DNA of 64,000 nucleotides from Owenia fusiformis (taxonomy: Eukaryota > Annelida > Polychaeta > Sabellida > Oweniidae). Below are positions 12,767 through 25,427 of the stretch, one piece after another. The stretch is from NCBI GenBank assembly GCA_903813345.2, contig CAIIXF020000011.1, forward strand, positions 6,660,571-6,724,570, given 5' to 3'. The notes under the pieces are model-generated. The model was given only the letters and a program-made list of their open reading frames with translations, ran no database searches and was not told the origin of the DNA. Position 1 is the first letter of the stretch, and the number at the start of each line of letters is the position of its first letter. Both the position numbers and the translations under genes were made by a program.

Positions 12767-13721
12767 TTGAAGTGAAACGCTTCGATGAATCAACTGTGTT
12801 GTTTATCATTGTCTAAAGTTTATCAAATCAAGTTAACATTTTATGATTCACAAGATTTCAGTTTCTCAGTTATTCATCTGACCATCCTTGAACATGAATA
12901 TCTGTGTCTGTGTTGAATTAAAATGTTTAGAAACACTGACACTGGCAAAGATAAGCGAACAAGACACGAGGCACCTAACAATAAACAACTACACACTTCT
13001 GCAGCTGACCTGGTCAAATGTGGCCCCAATAAGCAGTGTTACCCTCAAATAAAGTCATGGTAGGTAAACTTTACCATGAAGAATATCGAGAAAAGGGGAG
13101 GAAGCAGTGACGGATTTTCCAAGTATATATTAAGTTCAGACTTTAAATTGTAGAGAAATGTCAAAAAATTTGACGCGTTATTGAAGTTCTTGGGAGAATG
13201 AGGAGAGATGGAGAGGATGTCCTGAAAATGTCTGGAAGATTTGTGATATTTCAGAGTCAAAGATCTTCATCATAGATATGAACTGGAACCACTCTATCAA
13301 CATCCTCCATCGGGTCAACAAGTCAAAAATATCTCTTTACAAGTTGAAATTTCTTCAATTTCATCAACAGTGTGTACTTGTCACTTGTACTGAAAAACAA
13401 TTCGTTAACAAACAAAGAACAGTATGTAAAACAGTTGATGTTGGGATAACAGATAGGATTTTATCAAGTTGGAAATTCTTGTGATATATAGAGATTTGGT
13501 GAGGAACTTTGCAAGAGATTTGATGAGGTTGAGATTCTATTGACCACTGACTCCTGGAGACCTTCCTGACCCGAAATTCCAAAATGTACCAAACCACTGG
13601 TAAATACATCTAAGGACACAAGGGCTGATGAGATCAACTCAACATTAATGTACAGTAGTGAACATTCACAAATAAGGAGTATAGTTTAGTCATTTAAATT
13701 TTTGTTTTGTAACTAAAGCCT

Positions 13722-13919
13722 CAGGCCCGTAGCCAGGGGGGGGGGGTCCGTAGGGCTCGGGCGAACCCCCCCCCCCTGGCCAAAAGTTCTTCACCATTTC
13801 ACCATTTTTAGCACTTCTCAAGTGATTTTAGCCATATTTGGGCCAAAATTGTCAAATGTGAATCCCCATGGAAAATTTTGAAAACTGAGCCCCCTTTGCA
13901 AATCCTGGCTACAGGCCTG
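13722..13919. mobile_element. 198-bp TIR element, family R4, with 5-bp target duplication
   Basis: Ends CAGGCCCGTAGCCAGGGG and TCCTGGCTACAGGCCTG are inverted. The element is flanked by AGCCT at 13717-13721 and again at 13920-13924. Inside is a long G-run / C-run pair, then GGCCAAAA and GCCATATTTGGGCCAAAAT. Relatives lie at 27768-27950, 56729-56874 and 58006-58179. TIR type and 5-bp duplication suggest a non-autonomous hAT-like element. It is non-coding. Confidence 0.65.
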
Positions 13920-14817
13920 AGCCTCCCAGCAGTCCTAAGCTTAAAAAAAGCGATGTAGAAAATATTCATTGTTCTCACTTATCCCTACTTTTGTGGGATA
14001 TCCCTCAAAGTCATAGGATATCCTCTATTTGTTCTATACAGTAAAGAGGAAAGGATGTGGCTAGATTTGTTATTGATCCCCTGCATGGGACATTTGGATG
14101 GAGATATTCTGATACTGATGCATCTTTTAGTAACAACCTTGTAGTCTTGATCTTAGTCTTATATTAAGCCTAGGGCTTAAGTTATGCCTATTTCTGCATC
14201 AAAGAAGATTAGCTGGTAGGGGGAGGGAAGGGGGGGGGGTGAGGTTAGTTATCCAGAGACTTGATGCAAGCCTATTTTGTCCCTATTAAGATATTTCATA
14301 TGTTTGAATGGAATTCTGTATTTGTGTAAAACAGTATGAGACAGGTTTGAATCTACATGTATTACAGACAAAGAAGGGATAAGTGAATATGTAAGGCACA
14401 ATCCCAGCAAGCTACAAAGCAAACATGTTGCCCCAGCTGCCTTATTTGCATCAACTGAACCACAGGTACTGGCCTATATGATACCCTGATCCTAATCAAT
14501 TAGCCATCCAATCCTCTGACTTTACAGGTGATTTCATAATTTTGATGCTTAGATCTTAACCATCTCAAATGAATCCTTCATTTTGTCATCTTTTATAGGA
14601 GTTTGAAAGTGATATGAATCACAAGTACATTAAGACAGAAAATGTAGTGTTTTTTAAAAGTATTTGATAATATGCGAGGCCAAAATAATATTTTAAAAGT
14701 AGAGTATAGAAGGAGTCATGAAGATCTTGCAAAGAGTAGAAGCATAGGTACTGGGTGAAGGCCACATCCTCCAATAACAGTTGTTCCTTTTTCCTGTTAT
14801 GTATTGTGTTATTCCCA
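13920..14817. other. No gene recognised
   Basis: AT-rich sequence with a poly-G tract near 14230 followed by a phrase ending AGAGACTTGATGC. A similar phrase follows GGGGG tracts near 19380 and, more weakly, near 21915, so it is probably an old dispersed repeat. Confidence 0.3.
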
Positions 14818-15650
14818 TGATGAAATGGTCATGGTGGTCCTGCCTAATTAAAGTGTTCTTCTGTCTCATATTTTGCTGGTCCAGCCCAATTATAGTTTTC
14901 GTCTGTCTCATATTTTGCTGGTTCAGTTTATTTTGCTAGTCCAGACTGATCAAGTTCTTGTCTGTCTCATATTTTGCTGATCCAGCCTATTCTAAGTATT
15001 TGTCTGTCTCATATTTTGGTGGTCCAGCCTAATTAGAGTGTTTGTCTGTCTCATTTTGTTTGTCTAATCCAACCTATTTCAAGTTTTTGTCTGTGTATCT
15101 AAGATTTTGTCTGTCTCATATTTTTCTGGTCCGGTCCAGCCTTATCTTAAGTTTTTGTCTGTCTCATATTTTGCTGGTCCAGCCTAATTAAAGTTTTCGT
15201 CTGTCTCATATTTTGCTGGTCCAGCCTATTCTAAGTATTTGTCTGTCTCATATTTTGCAGGTCTAACCTAATTAAAGTGTTCGTCTGTTTCATATTTTGT
15301 TTGTCCAGTCCAACCTATTTCAAGTTTTTGTCTGTGTATCTAAGATTTTGTCTGTCTCATATTTTTATGGTCCGGTCCAGCCTTATCTTAAGTTTTTGTC
15401 TGTCTCATATTTTGCTGGTCCAGCCTTATTAAAGTGTTCGTTTGTCTCATATTTTGCTGGTTAAGTTTATTTTGCTAGTCCAGACTGATCAAGTTCTTGT
15501 CTGTCTCATATTTTGCTGGTCCAGGGTATTCTAAGTATTTGTCTCTCATATCTTGCCAGCCCAGCCTATTTCAAGATTTTGTGTCTCATATTTTGCTGGT
15601 CCAGCTTACTTCAAGTTTTTGTTGGTCTCATATTTTTAACGAACTGCATT
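14818..15650. repeat. Imperfect minisatellite with higher-order structure
   Basis: About 20 diverged copies of a 40-50-bp unit built on GTCTGTCTCATATTTTGCTG followed by GTCCAGCCTA and a TTAAAG or TTCTAAG variant. Distinctive variants (TGTGTATCTAAGATTTTGTC, GGTCCGGTCCAGCC, TTATTTTGCTAGTCC) recur in the same order in the first and second halves, so a multi-unit block was itself duplicated. Non-coding. Confidence 0.8.
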
Positions 15651-16083
15651 ATTTCATTATTTTGTGGCATTTCTAGCATGACTGCCCTAATGCTTGAGAT
15701 AAATCATGAATCTAAATATAAAAATTGATATCTCCCAAACTGACATGTTAGCCCTCCTTGATATGAATCACATATCAAGTAATTATCCATCCCAGACAAT
15801 TTGTGATGAAATATCTTGTAAAAAATTCATGATGGTTAATTTTGAAATTTGAAAAAGAATTAAAAAGAATCAAGTCAGCGAGAAATAAAGTAAACAGGCT
15901 TGTAGTTAATACTCTTAATTGTATAGAAATGCCTGAAAATACCTGAAAATGCCTGAAAATTAGATGCTTTATTTAAATTTAAAAGGAAATAAGTATATTT
16001 TTATGACCAGTGTGATATTTATTGAGTTTGGTATGGATGGTAGCCTATCAAAGACATGGCATCGAGCGAAACTAATACTCAAC

Positions 16084-16263
16084 AGGGGCGGATCTGGGAA
16101 CCAACAAGGGGGGGGGGCAAGTCTTAGGTCAGAGAAAAAATTTGGGCCCATAAAACCCAAAAGTGGGCCCAAATTTTGAAATTTTGAGGCCCATTTTCTT
16201 CAAAATTTGGCCTGAAATTAAAAAATAAGGCCCGGGCCCCGAGCCCCCCCAACAGATCCGCCA
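16084..16263. mobile_element. 180-bp TIR element, family R3 (hAT-like MITE)
   Basis: Begins AGGGGCGGATCTGGGA and ends CAGATCCGCC, an inverted pair, with G/C homopolymer runs just inside each end and a GGGCCCAAATTTT core. A second copy lies at 54119-54330. CTCAA lies on both flanks, suggesting an eroded target duplication. No gene. Confidence 0.55.
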
Positions 16264-19200
16264 GTGCTCAACCATCAGATTTGCTGCATAATAACCAGTT
16301 GGATCTAAAATATAAGAAATCTAATACTATCGTGCAATAATATGTTAAAAAATATGTTCATATTGCACATGAATGGCATTTGGTTTGATATAGAATAGAC
16401 ATTACTCCCACATTCAATGTTACTCTCAGATTAAATGTTATCCAATGTATTATGGTATAGCTACCACAAAATTGGAAAACATCAATTCCCCTAATTACAT
16501 CTTGAAGTCGACATGCAATTTTTTCATCAAAAGCACCATAAATTCCTTTACATCAAAATTGCGTATAGAATTGACAGTATGAGTTTGAAATTGATCGCAG
16601 ATTAGATGGGGAGTGATGGTTACATTTGCATTAACTTTTGAATTGGGTGATCTCAAATTGATCAAAAACTAGTTTCAGCTCATTGCTCAATTTTATGTGT
16701 TTTTGAGGAAATAATGTTTTGGTTGGACACATAATAACATTGATCTTGCAGGAACTTGACCTGCGATTGATTTGATGAAAAATGTACTAATGAATTGCTC
16801 TCAAATAAGAACAGCATACTTAATTCAGGAAGCTTTGTTGTTGTTGTCATGACAACAGATTGTCAAATTGAAACAGTTGTCATGTAAGTCTTTTATAGAT
16901 TGTCATGGCAACCATATAATAAATGCTACTTCTGATAATACAGGTGTTTTTTTTCTTATTTAAATGGTATGTTGAGGTTTTAAGCTAATCAGTGTTCCCA
17001 AATCATATTGTTGTACCACTGTGCCTATCACTGCTGACTGACTAAGTCTAATAACCTCATTTTGATAGCCTTTTTAGAATGAACTGTTTTTTATTTATAT
17101 TTCCCTCAATGAATGGTTAATAATTATATTTGATCAAAGTTACAACATCAGTCAGAATATCACAAGAACAGTAAAGCCAGGGATTTCTGATGAAGGCAAA
17201 ATAAATGACAAGAGACAAAAATATGGGAACTTTTAACATGGAAACATTTGCAAAATTGGCAAGATATTAAATGGTAAAGTGCCTGTTGTTAATGAAACCC
17301 ATGTAAGTCCCACATATTGTTATACAATGATCATGGGAAATCCATTTTATTCTTCATTCTAGAAGATATTTATTTATCTATGGGATAAGTTTTCAATGTT
17401 GATATGGGTCCATTGGGTTTATTTCTCTCCTCAGGCTAATTAAATCAAATGAAAAGTTGCTTTCTGATTCCTGGGAGATGAAAAAACTGAATGTGTGATT
17501 AGAATTTTCAGACAAATCAATACTTGATGTATGAAAGATAGCCAGGGATACAAGAGGTTTGGAGACAAGGCAAAAAGCAAGGTCATAAAATATATTAATA
17601 TAGATATATTTTAATGTCAGATATCATCTCTCTCATCTTTCATTTGATACTTTGAATCAACCAAAGTCATTGTTGTACTAATACTTGTATTTTTCACATT
17701 CAAGGTTAGATCTGAAAATTGGAAAAAATATTTGGCTATTAGATTTTAGTTTGTATTGTAGTCATATAGTCCAGCTAACCAGCTTGAAGACCTTAAGTAG
17801 CCCCTTCTTGCTATGTTATGTACCTCTCTTCTTCATGCAAACATGAACTAACAAATGATAATCTAAAATATGGCAGGTCAGAAAAATCGAAATTTAATCT
17901 TCTGAACTTTTTTATTATCATTTGGAACTGGATGTGGTGATGTATAATCTGGAAAATCGTGAGTTTACATGAAGCTCAGTGAGAGGGCATATCTTGATCT
18001 GGCCAATGTATTATCTCCGACCAAGAATCATTAGCTGCTCAACTTCATATTCTGTATCCTCAGTTTTACTTATTTTTGCCATTCTATGATTTAAAGCATG
18101 TAAATTGCTGTAAATGTTATACCATAGATTTGAAGTTAGTAGGAATTATTACCCTTGCAAATATTTTAGATGGTTGAAAAGGGATGGAATTAATTTCTCA
18201 TTATTGAAAGTGAGAAAATAAGCTGTAAGGGAATTATCACAATTTTACCAGATTATTGGCCTACTATATAAGTGCTCTATCTATGTTCCAGTACTATCTT
18301 CAAGCAGACGCTTGCAGACGGATTCCAGATCCATCCGACCAAAATTGTGTTTCTCTAAGTAAAAAATGGAAGAAGCAGACGTGTTTCTCGCAGATTTCTA
18401 CAACTTAGAATATAAGAGTTATTTTAAGCAAAATTTATCAATGATAAACTTATTTTTAGCTAGTTAAGTGTTACTAATTTTGTGATTTATGTAAGGGTAA
18501 TACAAACATTCTGTTACTATCAGACTACCTTATGGAATATTCAGAGAGTTGATGTTTATGGATCATCAGGTTCAAAGAGGTTTTCATTAATTGTTCATCC
18601 AGCTTGTTTGGATCAAAGGGCAATAAAATGATTAGGTGAGTTTTTGATTAAGATGTTTTTTTAGATATTATACAGAGAAACTGTTGTAAGTGAATATTTT
18701 TTCAGTTCAGTGTTTAGATGTTCAATCTATTGACTGTTACTTGGTAAATGTACAATGTAATAATTTGGTCAGCCCAAGAGCAATTTCCATGAACTGAGGG
18801 GGGGGGGAGACAGAGAGACTAAACAACAGCAATGTCATGCGCATTGTACCTTACATAGAACTTCAGTATTGTTTCAATTTCATCATTAGAATCTTTACAA
18901 TTTCTTCAGATGCGACAACCTTTGCATGGTCACATTTCTTTTTCTTCACTAGACTCTTATGTTACAGTGATACTGTATCTTGTTTTTTCCTTGAATTCTT
19001 GTGGCTTTCTCTATTGACAGAAATATCAATTGCCTTTCTGCATTGTGGTAAACCACAAAGATTATTTCCCATATTTTAAATAGGGTAGAATAGATATAAG
19101 ATGGCATGATGGCTACTAAGGCTATTTCTGGTGTTTTTTCTAGTTTGTTAGTGTCATTTCTGTGATCAGTCGTCAACTTTGATCACCCAAGCTTGTAAAT

Positions 19201-19439
19201 TGTCACAGGCAATTTCTGTTTCTTAGTCAGTAAAAGACTGAGTTTCAGATATACATTTATTTTATTTGTTTCAGTTATTGTTTTTCCTCGATTGTAACCT
19301 TGGTTTTAATTGTATATTCACACTTGAAGTGTTGTTCAAAATAGTCATCCTTTAAGCCTATGGTAGTGAAGTTAAGCTAGGGGGATGGATTCAGAGACTT
19401 GATGCTAGACTATCACTTTTGTGTGCGACTGTTTATGAT
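16264..19439. other. No gene recognised
   Basis: AT-rich, with only short open frames. A small ATG-initiated frame near 18366 (33 codons, starting MEEADVFLADF) has some coding flavour but no supporting splice or homology signal. A poly-G run lies near 18799. Confidence 0.3.
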
Positions 19440-19560
19440 ACATATACTGATGGAAGATTTACCCTAAAAAAGTTGCATTCGTTTGACTTCACTTCTTAAC
19501 AGAGAGCTTTGTCTTCATAGTTTATTACTAGACTCTGGGCGCAGGGTAAGAAAGATTGGG
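19440..19560 (-). repeat. Internally deleted copy of promoter-like repeat R1
   Basis: Both ends of R1 are present (CGTTTGACTTCACTTCTTAA … CTAGACTCTGGGCGCAGG), but the central GC-box/CCAAT/CRE/TATA block is missing. Orientation is opposite to the copy at 9510. Confidence 0.5.
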
Positions 19561-19784
19561 ACAAATTGAAAGATCAAGAAGTAATTTCAAATGAGATTTG
19601 CAGCAAATAAACAAAGTAAAAACAAGGTTAATAGTACTCTATAGAGATATTGCATCTTCACATAGTTTGCAGTTGCCATGGTATATAGCTCACCTTCGGT
19701 CTTACAGTCAGGCTGTAGATTTACCTGTAAGTATAGTTACAGACTTTAAGTCATTGACATTGAAAATATTACAGGCGAAGGTGA

Positions 19785-19915
19785 ACCAGCAAAGAAAAAG
19801 TTAACAGTTGTGAAATCAGTGCTCTAAATTATATAGAAATGAAGGAAAAATTAGGCAGCTTATTCAAATGTATTAGAAAAAAGGAAAATGAATATCACCT
19901 GAGGGACATTTTAAG
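19785..19915. repeat. Dispersed repeat R9 copy
   Basis: Shares the ordered landmarks AGCAARGAAWRAARTWAACAG, CTCTWAATTRTATAGAAATG and CAGCTTATTCAAAT with copies at 4386-4480, 15865-15960, 20580-20690, 30059-30200 and 38450-38550. The copies are old and strongly diverged. The class is unknown. Confidence 0.45.
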
Positions 19916-21423
19916 GCTTGAGATTCTCTTTGAAGTCAGCACTGGAATTATTACTCAGAAGTGTGTTCTTATGTAAAAGATAAGTACGAGATAAGGCTAC
20001 TAAATGCATGTACTGTGCAGTTAAATATTTGTGAAACTCAATTTTCCACTGTTATAAGGTCCTAATCTTCAAAAATTCCAAATTATGAGTAGAAATAATT
20101 CTACATTAACAAGAGGGATTCTCTGTTTTCTTATAATAAGATGACATCCTGTATTAACAAAAGTTTTTGTACCAATTAAAACTGTGAAGGTTTTTGTCAA
20201 TAGCTCTTGGCATACAGACTTATTACTCTAATAAATCTTCAATGTAGCCTAGTTTTTTTTATATATTGCATAGAAACAGATTTACACAGATTTATGATTT
20301 TTTATTACCTCATAATATAACACAAATCTTAGTTTCTGTGAACTTCATTTCTTTCATTTCCAGTTTCTAGTATTACAGTGCAGTTTCAAGGTCAACTCCA
20401 TTATTTTATGTTCCTTTTATGGAGCTCCTTGACCTACATATTTTTAATATCTCAACATATTCTAGTCTCCCAACAACCCTCTCACCATTGGTAAATCTGG
20501 CTTTATCTGGCATAGTGATGCCAACTGCAAATGAAATGTCAAAGAGCCATGTTTTGAAGTGAAAAATAGACAAGATATATGTGGAATTAGCAAGGAATGA
20601 AATAAACAGAGATGATGTTTAAACTCAAAATAGTGCAGAGATGCTGGAACATTGGACATATCATTCAAATATTAGAGGGAAATTGTTAATTAAGCATGCT
20701 ATGATGGAAATTTTAAGAATGGGCATAGTGTTTTATCTGAATCTGGAGTGTTTCCACATGTGTTCAGGATTAGGAATATCTTCCAAATGTATAGTGGCAT
20801 TGTGATTGTCTTATACCCTTTGCATTCATTTGAATTCATTAATGCTCAGTGTAATTGCCTTTTGAACATTGAATCAAAATATTTGAGTATCTTGTGGCTT
20901 GCTTTATCAACTGAAATATATATGGTTGGGCTTTTCATTTTTGATTTACTTGTATTAATATCCTTTATAGGGGCTTTTAGGTTAGCTGCAAACAATAATT
21001 TTACAGTTTTCACCTTTCATGCTTAACATATATATTTATTAAGAATCGTCTTTGAAAAAGAAGAGGCCTTGATTGGCTCATCGAATTCAGAGATTTATCA
21101 GTAAAGTTAGAGTATAAGAAGTGAACAACTCATGCAAAGGGTATATGTAGTATTATATTCAATAGTAGAGATAGTGTGAATTCAATTGGAACAAATAACT
21201 TGTAGAACTTAATCTGAGGAAGTTATTACATTTTATTTGCTCATTATATGTCAGAACTGAATGACTGTTGATTTATCATATAGACTGTTTACTATTGATA
21301 AATGTTCAGGAGTAAATGCTATGTAAGGTGGAATTGAAACAAGGAATACATTGAACAAATATTTACAGTCTATGATGATTGATTCGTTAAATACCATGAT
21401 TTTTATGTCACTACCAAGAGGCA

Positions 21424-21778
21424 TTACCCTTTGCATTCGTTCGACTTCACTACTTAAAAGAGAGCTTCGTCTTCACTCTTTCAGTCTACAATAAATCTCT
21501 GATCTCACCGAGCCAATCAGAGTTTGTCGTCGAAATGCGGACGGCTTTCTATATGGTCATTTCCTCTGACATCCCCGCATAGTTAATGAGCACGTATTTA
21601 GCATGTGTTCCTTCCACTTCGCTGGTTGGTTGAGAAAGGGTCAGCGTGGTAGATTTGAAATAATTTATTACCGTGGCTATCACAGGTACCAATCTTTGGG
21701 GCAGGGCAGTTAAACTGTAATATAGTGTATACTAGGCAGAGGGTAGTTTATAACTAGACTCTGCATGCAGGGTAAGGA
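21424..21778 (-). repeat. Promoter-like repeat R1, inverted copy
   Basis: Same unit as 9510-9885 on the opposite strand. The CTTAAAAGAGAGCTTCGTCTTCAC end, an ATTGG box, TATA-like CTATATGG and a TCCTCTGACATC remnant of the CRE are recognisable. The CRE is mutated here and the GC-box end has diverged. Confidence 0.6.
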
Positions 21779-22646
21779 GGCATTGACATATTGCTAGTAA
21801 AGCTGCCAAATTTGAAACTGATGGAAGGCAATTTACTCTTTTTCAAGAATTTGATTTTGCATTTTAAAAGAGCACATCATGTGTAATATGGTAATGTTGA
21901 TATTGAAATAGATAGGGGGGGGGGGGGATCCAGGGTCTTGAAGCAATAATATTCTTTGAGTAAAATCACTTCCAAAAACTATTTTTTAATGTCAGTTGCA
22001 TTCTCTAGACATTCATTTGTATGTGTTTATATCATTTACTTAAAGAATTATCTAAATTACTTGTATTGGTATCACTGTGACTTCCTCATATCAGCCTGGT
22101 GCCTAACTTTCTTGTATAATCCCATTTTCCCATTTTTAAAGTTTCTCTTGTTATGCTTATTGTACCCCTTTCCTGTAAAATTTGAATCAAGAATTTAATT
22201 TCCTTTAGACTTTTAAGAGAATTGAGAATGTCGACAACATGTCTGTTTGCTTTATTTCTTGATATTTCCATTCTTTTTACTCAATTTTTGAAAATGGGCA
22301 CAGTGATATTTTTCCTCATTACTCTTCCTATGGATTCTATTCTAATACTCCATTCTGTCTAGAAAGATAGGCAGGGGATATATCACAGTGCCTTGTTGGC
22401 TGATAAAAAGCTTTTCCATTTGTAGCAAAGTGTACATGTAATGAAAATTCTTAAATGAACAACTTATATGAACAACTCTCTCATAAACACCTTGAATTTT
22501 CTTCATGAAAATATCCAGGACTTCTCCTCTAAACACTTCTCTATTGAACACCTAGTGAACACCCAATATGTGCCACTGAATACCTCTGTTTGGGACACAA
22601 TCCAACCAATTTCTTTTCTTAAAACCTCAAATAAAAATGACAACAA

Positions 22647-23180
22647 CACTGGTGATCCACTCGATTACGCTGGTTACCAAAACGATTCGTTTTGGAAACA
22701 AAATGTCGGAACATCCGGAAGGTACGATTTTTCTCGTTTCCTTATTTTACACGTTGTAGTGTCATTCCCACGACATTTTTTATCACAAACGTGTATCAGT
22801 ATCATATGTTTAAGAAAGTGTACATATTTGCGAACAAATAGTTCAGAAGACAACAGAATCGTCGATTTACTTCCTCACTTAAGTTACATAAACGGTTTGG
22901 GTTAAAAGTGCAGATCTTAACTGTTTTTCGAAAAACCGTTTATGTAACTTAAGTGAGGAAGTAAATCGACGATTCTGTTGTCCTCTGAGCTATTTTTTCG
23001 CAAACATATACATTTTCTAAAACATATGATACTGATGCACGTTGTGAGAAAAAACGTCGTGAGGATTCTGCCTACAACGCGTGAAATTAGGAAAAAAAAA
23101 ATCGTGCCTTTGTCGTTCCGACATTTTGTTACCAAAACGGTTCGTTTTGGTAACCAGCATAATCGAGTGGATCACCAGTG
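22647..23180. mobile_element. 534-bp foldback element with arms of about 250 bp
   Basis: The left end CACTGGTGATCCACTCG is matched in reverse by CGAGTGGATCACCAGTG at the right end. Pairing continues almost to the centre near 22913, where the arm end TAAACGGTTTGGG meets CCGTTTATGTAAC. The sequence AACAA flanks both sides (22642-22646, 23181-23185), a likely 5-bp target duplication. Each arm carries the palindrome CCAAAACGRTTCGTTTTGG. Arms differ at scattered positions, so it is not an assembly fold. Several open frames run through it on both strands; they are consequences of the inverted arms, not genes. Confidence 0.75.
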
Positions 23181-23224
23181 AACAATGCATATCTGCTTGT
23201 CTGTGATTTGAATAAATCAAATTG

Positions 23225-23457
23225 CAAAGTACAATGAAACTTGTATATTTAAACACCTCTCTAATCAAAACACCTCTCTAATCTGAACACCTCTCTAATC
23301 CGAACACCTCTCACAATGAGAACTTTTTTGCTCTGTCCAAATTTTATGATCTCCCATTTACTGATATATAAAAAAATCTTAAAATGTGCATACCTGCGAA
23401 TCCAAACACTTTTGGCCAGTCTAATAGCATTCAGATTAGACAGGTTTCACTGTACAT
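23225..23457. mobile_element. Right end of a pogo-like element with short direct repeats
   Basis: Three or four direct copies of the unit AACACCTCTCTAATC (with variants) are followed by unique sequence and the terminus GATTAGACAGGTTTCACTG next to TA. The terminus matches the CAGTRAAACCTGT ends of the elements at 41853 and 44149. The left part seems to be displaced by the foldback at 22647-23180, because similar AACACC phrases lie on its left side (22480-22560). Confidence 0.45.
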
Positions 23458-23480
23458 TGCATTATAAATGAATATATAGA

Positions 23481-24025
23481 GATTATCCTATATGAGGTTC
23501 AGGATATTGGGATTATCCCGAGGCCAATATAATATATCTGCCCGAGGGCCGTAGGTCCCGAGGGTAGATATATTATATTGGCCAAGGGATAATCCAAATA
23601 TCCTGAACCGACTATAGGATGATCTGTTTATCCCATACCAATCACATTGTTCAATTTGCCAAAGTTCAGAAACTTTGCAACCAACCGTGGAATATTCTTA
23701 AAATATTCATGTCCAGTTTTGTATTCCTGTTTCTTTCCTATTCAAATCTTTGATTATTAACGCCGGTACACTGCTCCTTCCCTTCTTTAAAGCATCAAAC
23801 AGGTCGAGATTGTCTGCGTTTTTCTCCATTGTCGTTTACAGTATGCGAACGTTACAAAAAAGAACCAATATGGGAACAGCGATTATGACGTAGCGGGCAG
23901 ATATAGTATATCTGCCCGCTCGGAGCGGGACGTAAAGCTATATCTGCCCGCTGATGAAAATATAAGTTTTTACAAACCGGCTTTATGTACCCGTAACACG
24001 TCCAAGTATGGGATAAATGTCTTTA
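23481..24025. mobile_element. Bipartite hairpin element (unit 1)
   Basis: First part: a near-perfect hairpin at 23481-23624. Stem GGTTCAGGATATTGG…, AATATAATATATCTGCCC; loop CCGAGGGCCGTAGG. Second part: an interval bounded by TTTATCCCATAC (near 23627) and GTATGGGATAAAT (near 24008), containing GACGTA motifs, a CCAATCA box and an inner palindrome (GCGGGCAGATATA… at 23893-23951). The same two-part plan, with unrelated stem sequence but a similar loop, recurs at 26994-27370 and 51421-51768. It codes for nothing. Confidence 0.55.
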
Positions 24026-24249
24026 CTCTAGACTCTTATCCCTTGAAGTCTTGTCTAGATGCAGGTCGGGATGACATTTTTGATAAATTGCTTCTTATTT
24101 TTAGTCTCCAATCTCTTGTCATGAGTAATTTTACAGAGGAAGTAATTGAGCAAACAAAATATCTTACTTAAGACGAGTTTCAGATATCCGATAATTAAAA
24201 TTCATTGACAATGAATAATTCTGGATTGATTTGAAATAAAATCATGGAT

Positions 24250-24651
24250 CAGGAAATTAGAAGATTATCACATGCTAGGCACATAGGATTATTGCAAAGT
24301 ACAAACATTGGAACATACAGGATTCAATACAGGATAAATTAGAAGATTATCACATGCTAGACACATAGGATTATTGAAAAGTACAGACATTGGAACATAC
24401 AGGATTCAATACAGGATAAATTAGAAGATTATCACATGCTAGACACATAGGATTATTGAAAAGTACAAACATTGGAACATACAGGATTCAATACAGGATA
24501 AATTAGAAGATTATCACATGCTAGACACATAGGATAATTGAAAAGTACAAACATTGGAACATACAGGATTCAATACAGGATAAATTAGAAGATTATCACA
24601 TGCTAGACACATAGGATTATTGAAAGGTACAAACATTGGAACATACAGGAT
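24250..24651. repeat. 82-bp tandem repeat, five copies
   Basis: The unit contains AATTAGAAGATTATCACATG, CTAGACACATAGGATTATTG and AACATTGGAACATACAGG. CTAG landmarks fall at 24278, 24360, 24442, 24524 and 24606, an exact 82-bp period with very few substitutions, so the array is young. Confidence 0.85.
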
Positions 24652-25427
24652 TATTTAAAGGAGAAGTGTTAACTATATACATGTCTATTAACATGTACAT
24701 GTAGTTAGATCAATGATTTGGACATGTAGACCATACAGGATTAAAACATATGTGATTGTGATAAAATGTGAGGATTATATATAGCTTCATAAAGGATTAT
24801 TATTATAAAATATCGTTAAAGGATTATTACAACATCTCAACCCAGATTTATGGAACATGTTCTCATCAAGGATTATAACTTTAGAGAAGTTCGACATATT
24901 AGATTGTACAATATCATATGACCATGAAATACATGAAACATACAATTAGATCTGAACAAGGATGACATATTTTCTCATGAAGGATTATTGAGAAGATTGA
25001 ACACATCTAACATAGAGGATTATTCTACTATCATAAAGGATTACAACATATACATTCCTATACTTACCTGAGGATTTAATATTTGCTTTTGAAAGGATTA
25101 TTAATTGAAACAGTTTGGATGGATCTAGACAAAAGAGGATAACAGAGCACCAGTTATTTCTATTTGGAGAATAATTTACTCTAAATCAAGAAAGAAACAT
25201 AGGCTAGTGAATTGTATTGATAAAAACCCGAAGTTCTCTTCAAAAAAGTGAAATTTATTTATTGAAAGGGGTAAAATCTATCCTCTAAACTAGAGAGGGG
25301 AATACTGAGTGATATCTAACAAGTATCCTAAGAGTTAAACATTAAAGATATAATAAAGTTGTGAAAATCACAGGATTAAAGGATTAAATATCAGGTAAAC
25401 ATCTAATATATTATATCATTGATCATA
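24652..25427. repeat. GGATTAT-rich sequence, possibly a decayed LTR
   Basis: The motif AGGATTAT or AGGATTACAACA recurs about a dozen times at irregular spacing. The gypsy LTR at 31308-31440 has the same motif style (GGATTATCATCAAACATTTG and variants every ~21 bp). I cannot align the two regions confidently outside this motif. No gene. Confidence 0.3.

Noticed and set aside
22468-23268. Overlapping 67-145-codon frames on both strands
   Set aside because: They mirror each other because the foldback arms are inverted copies. They have no independent coding signal.
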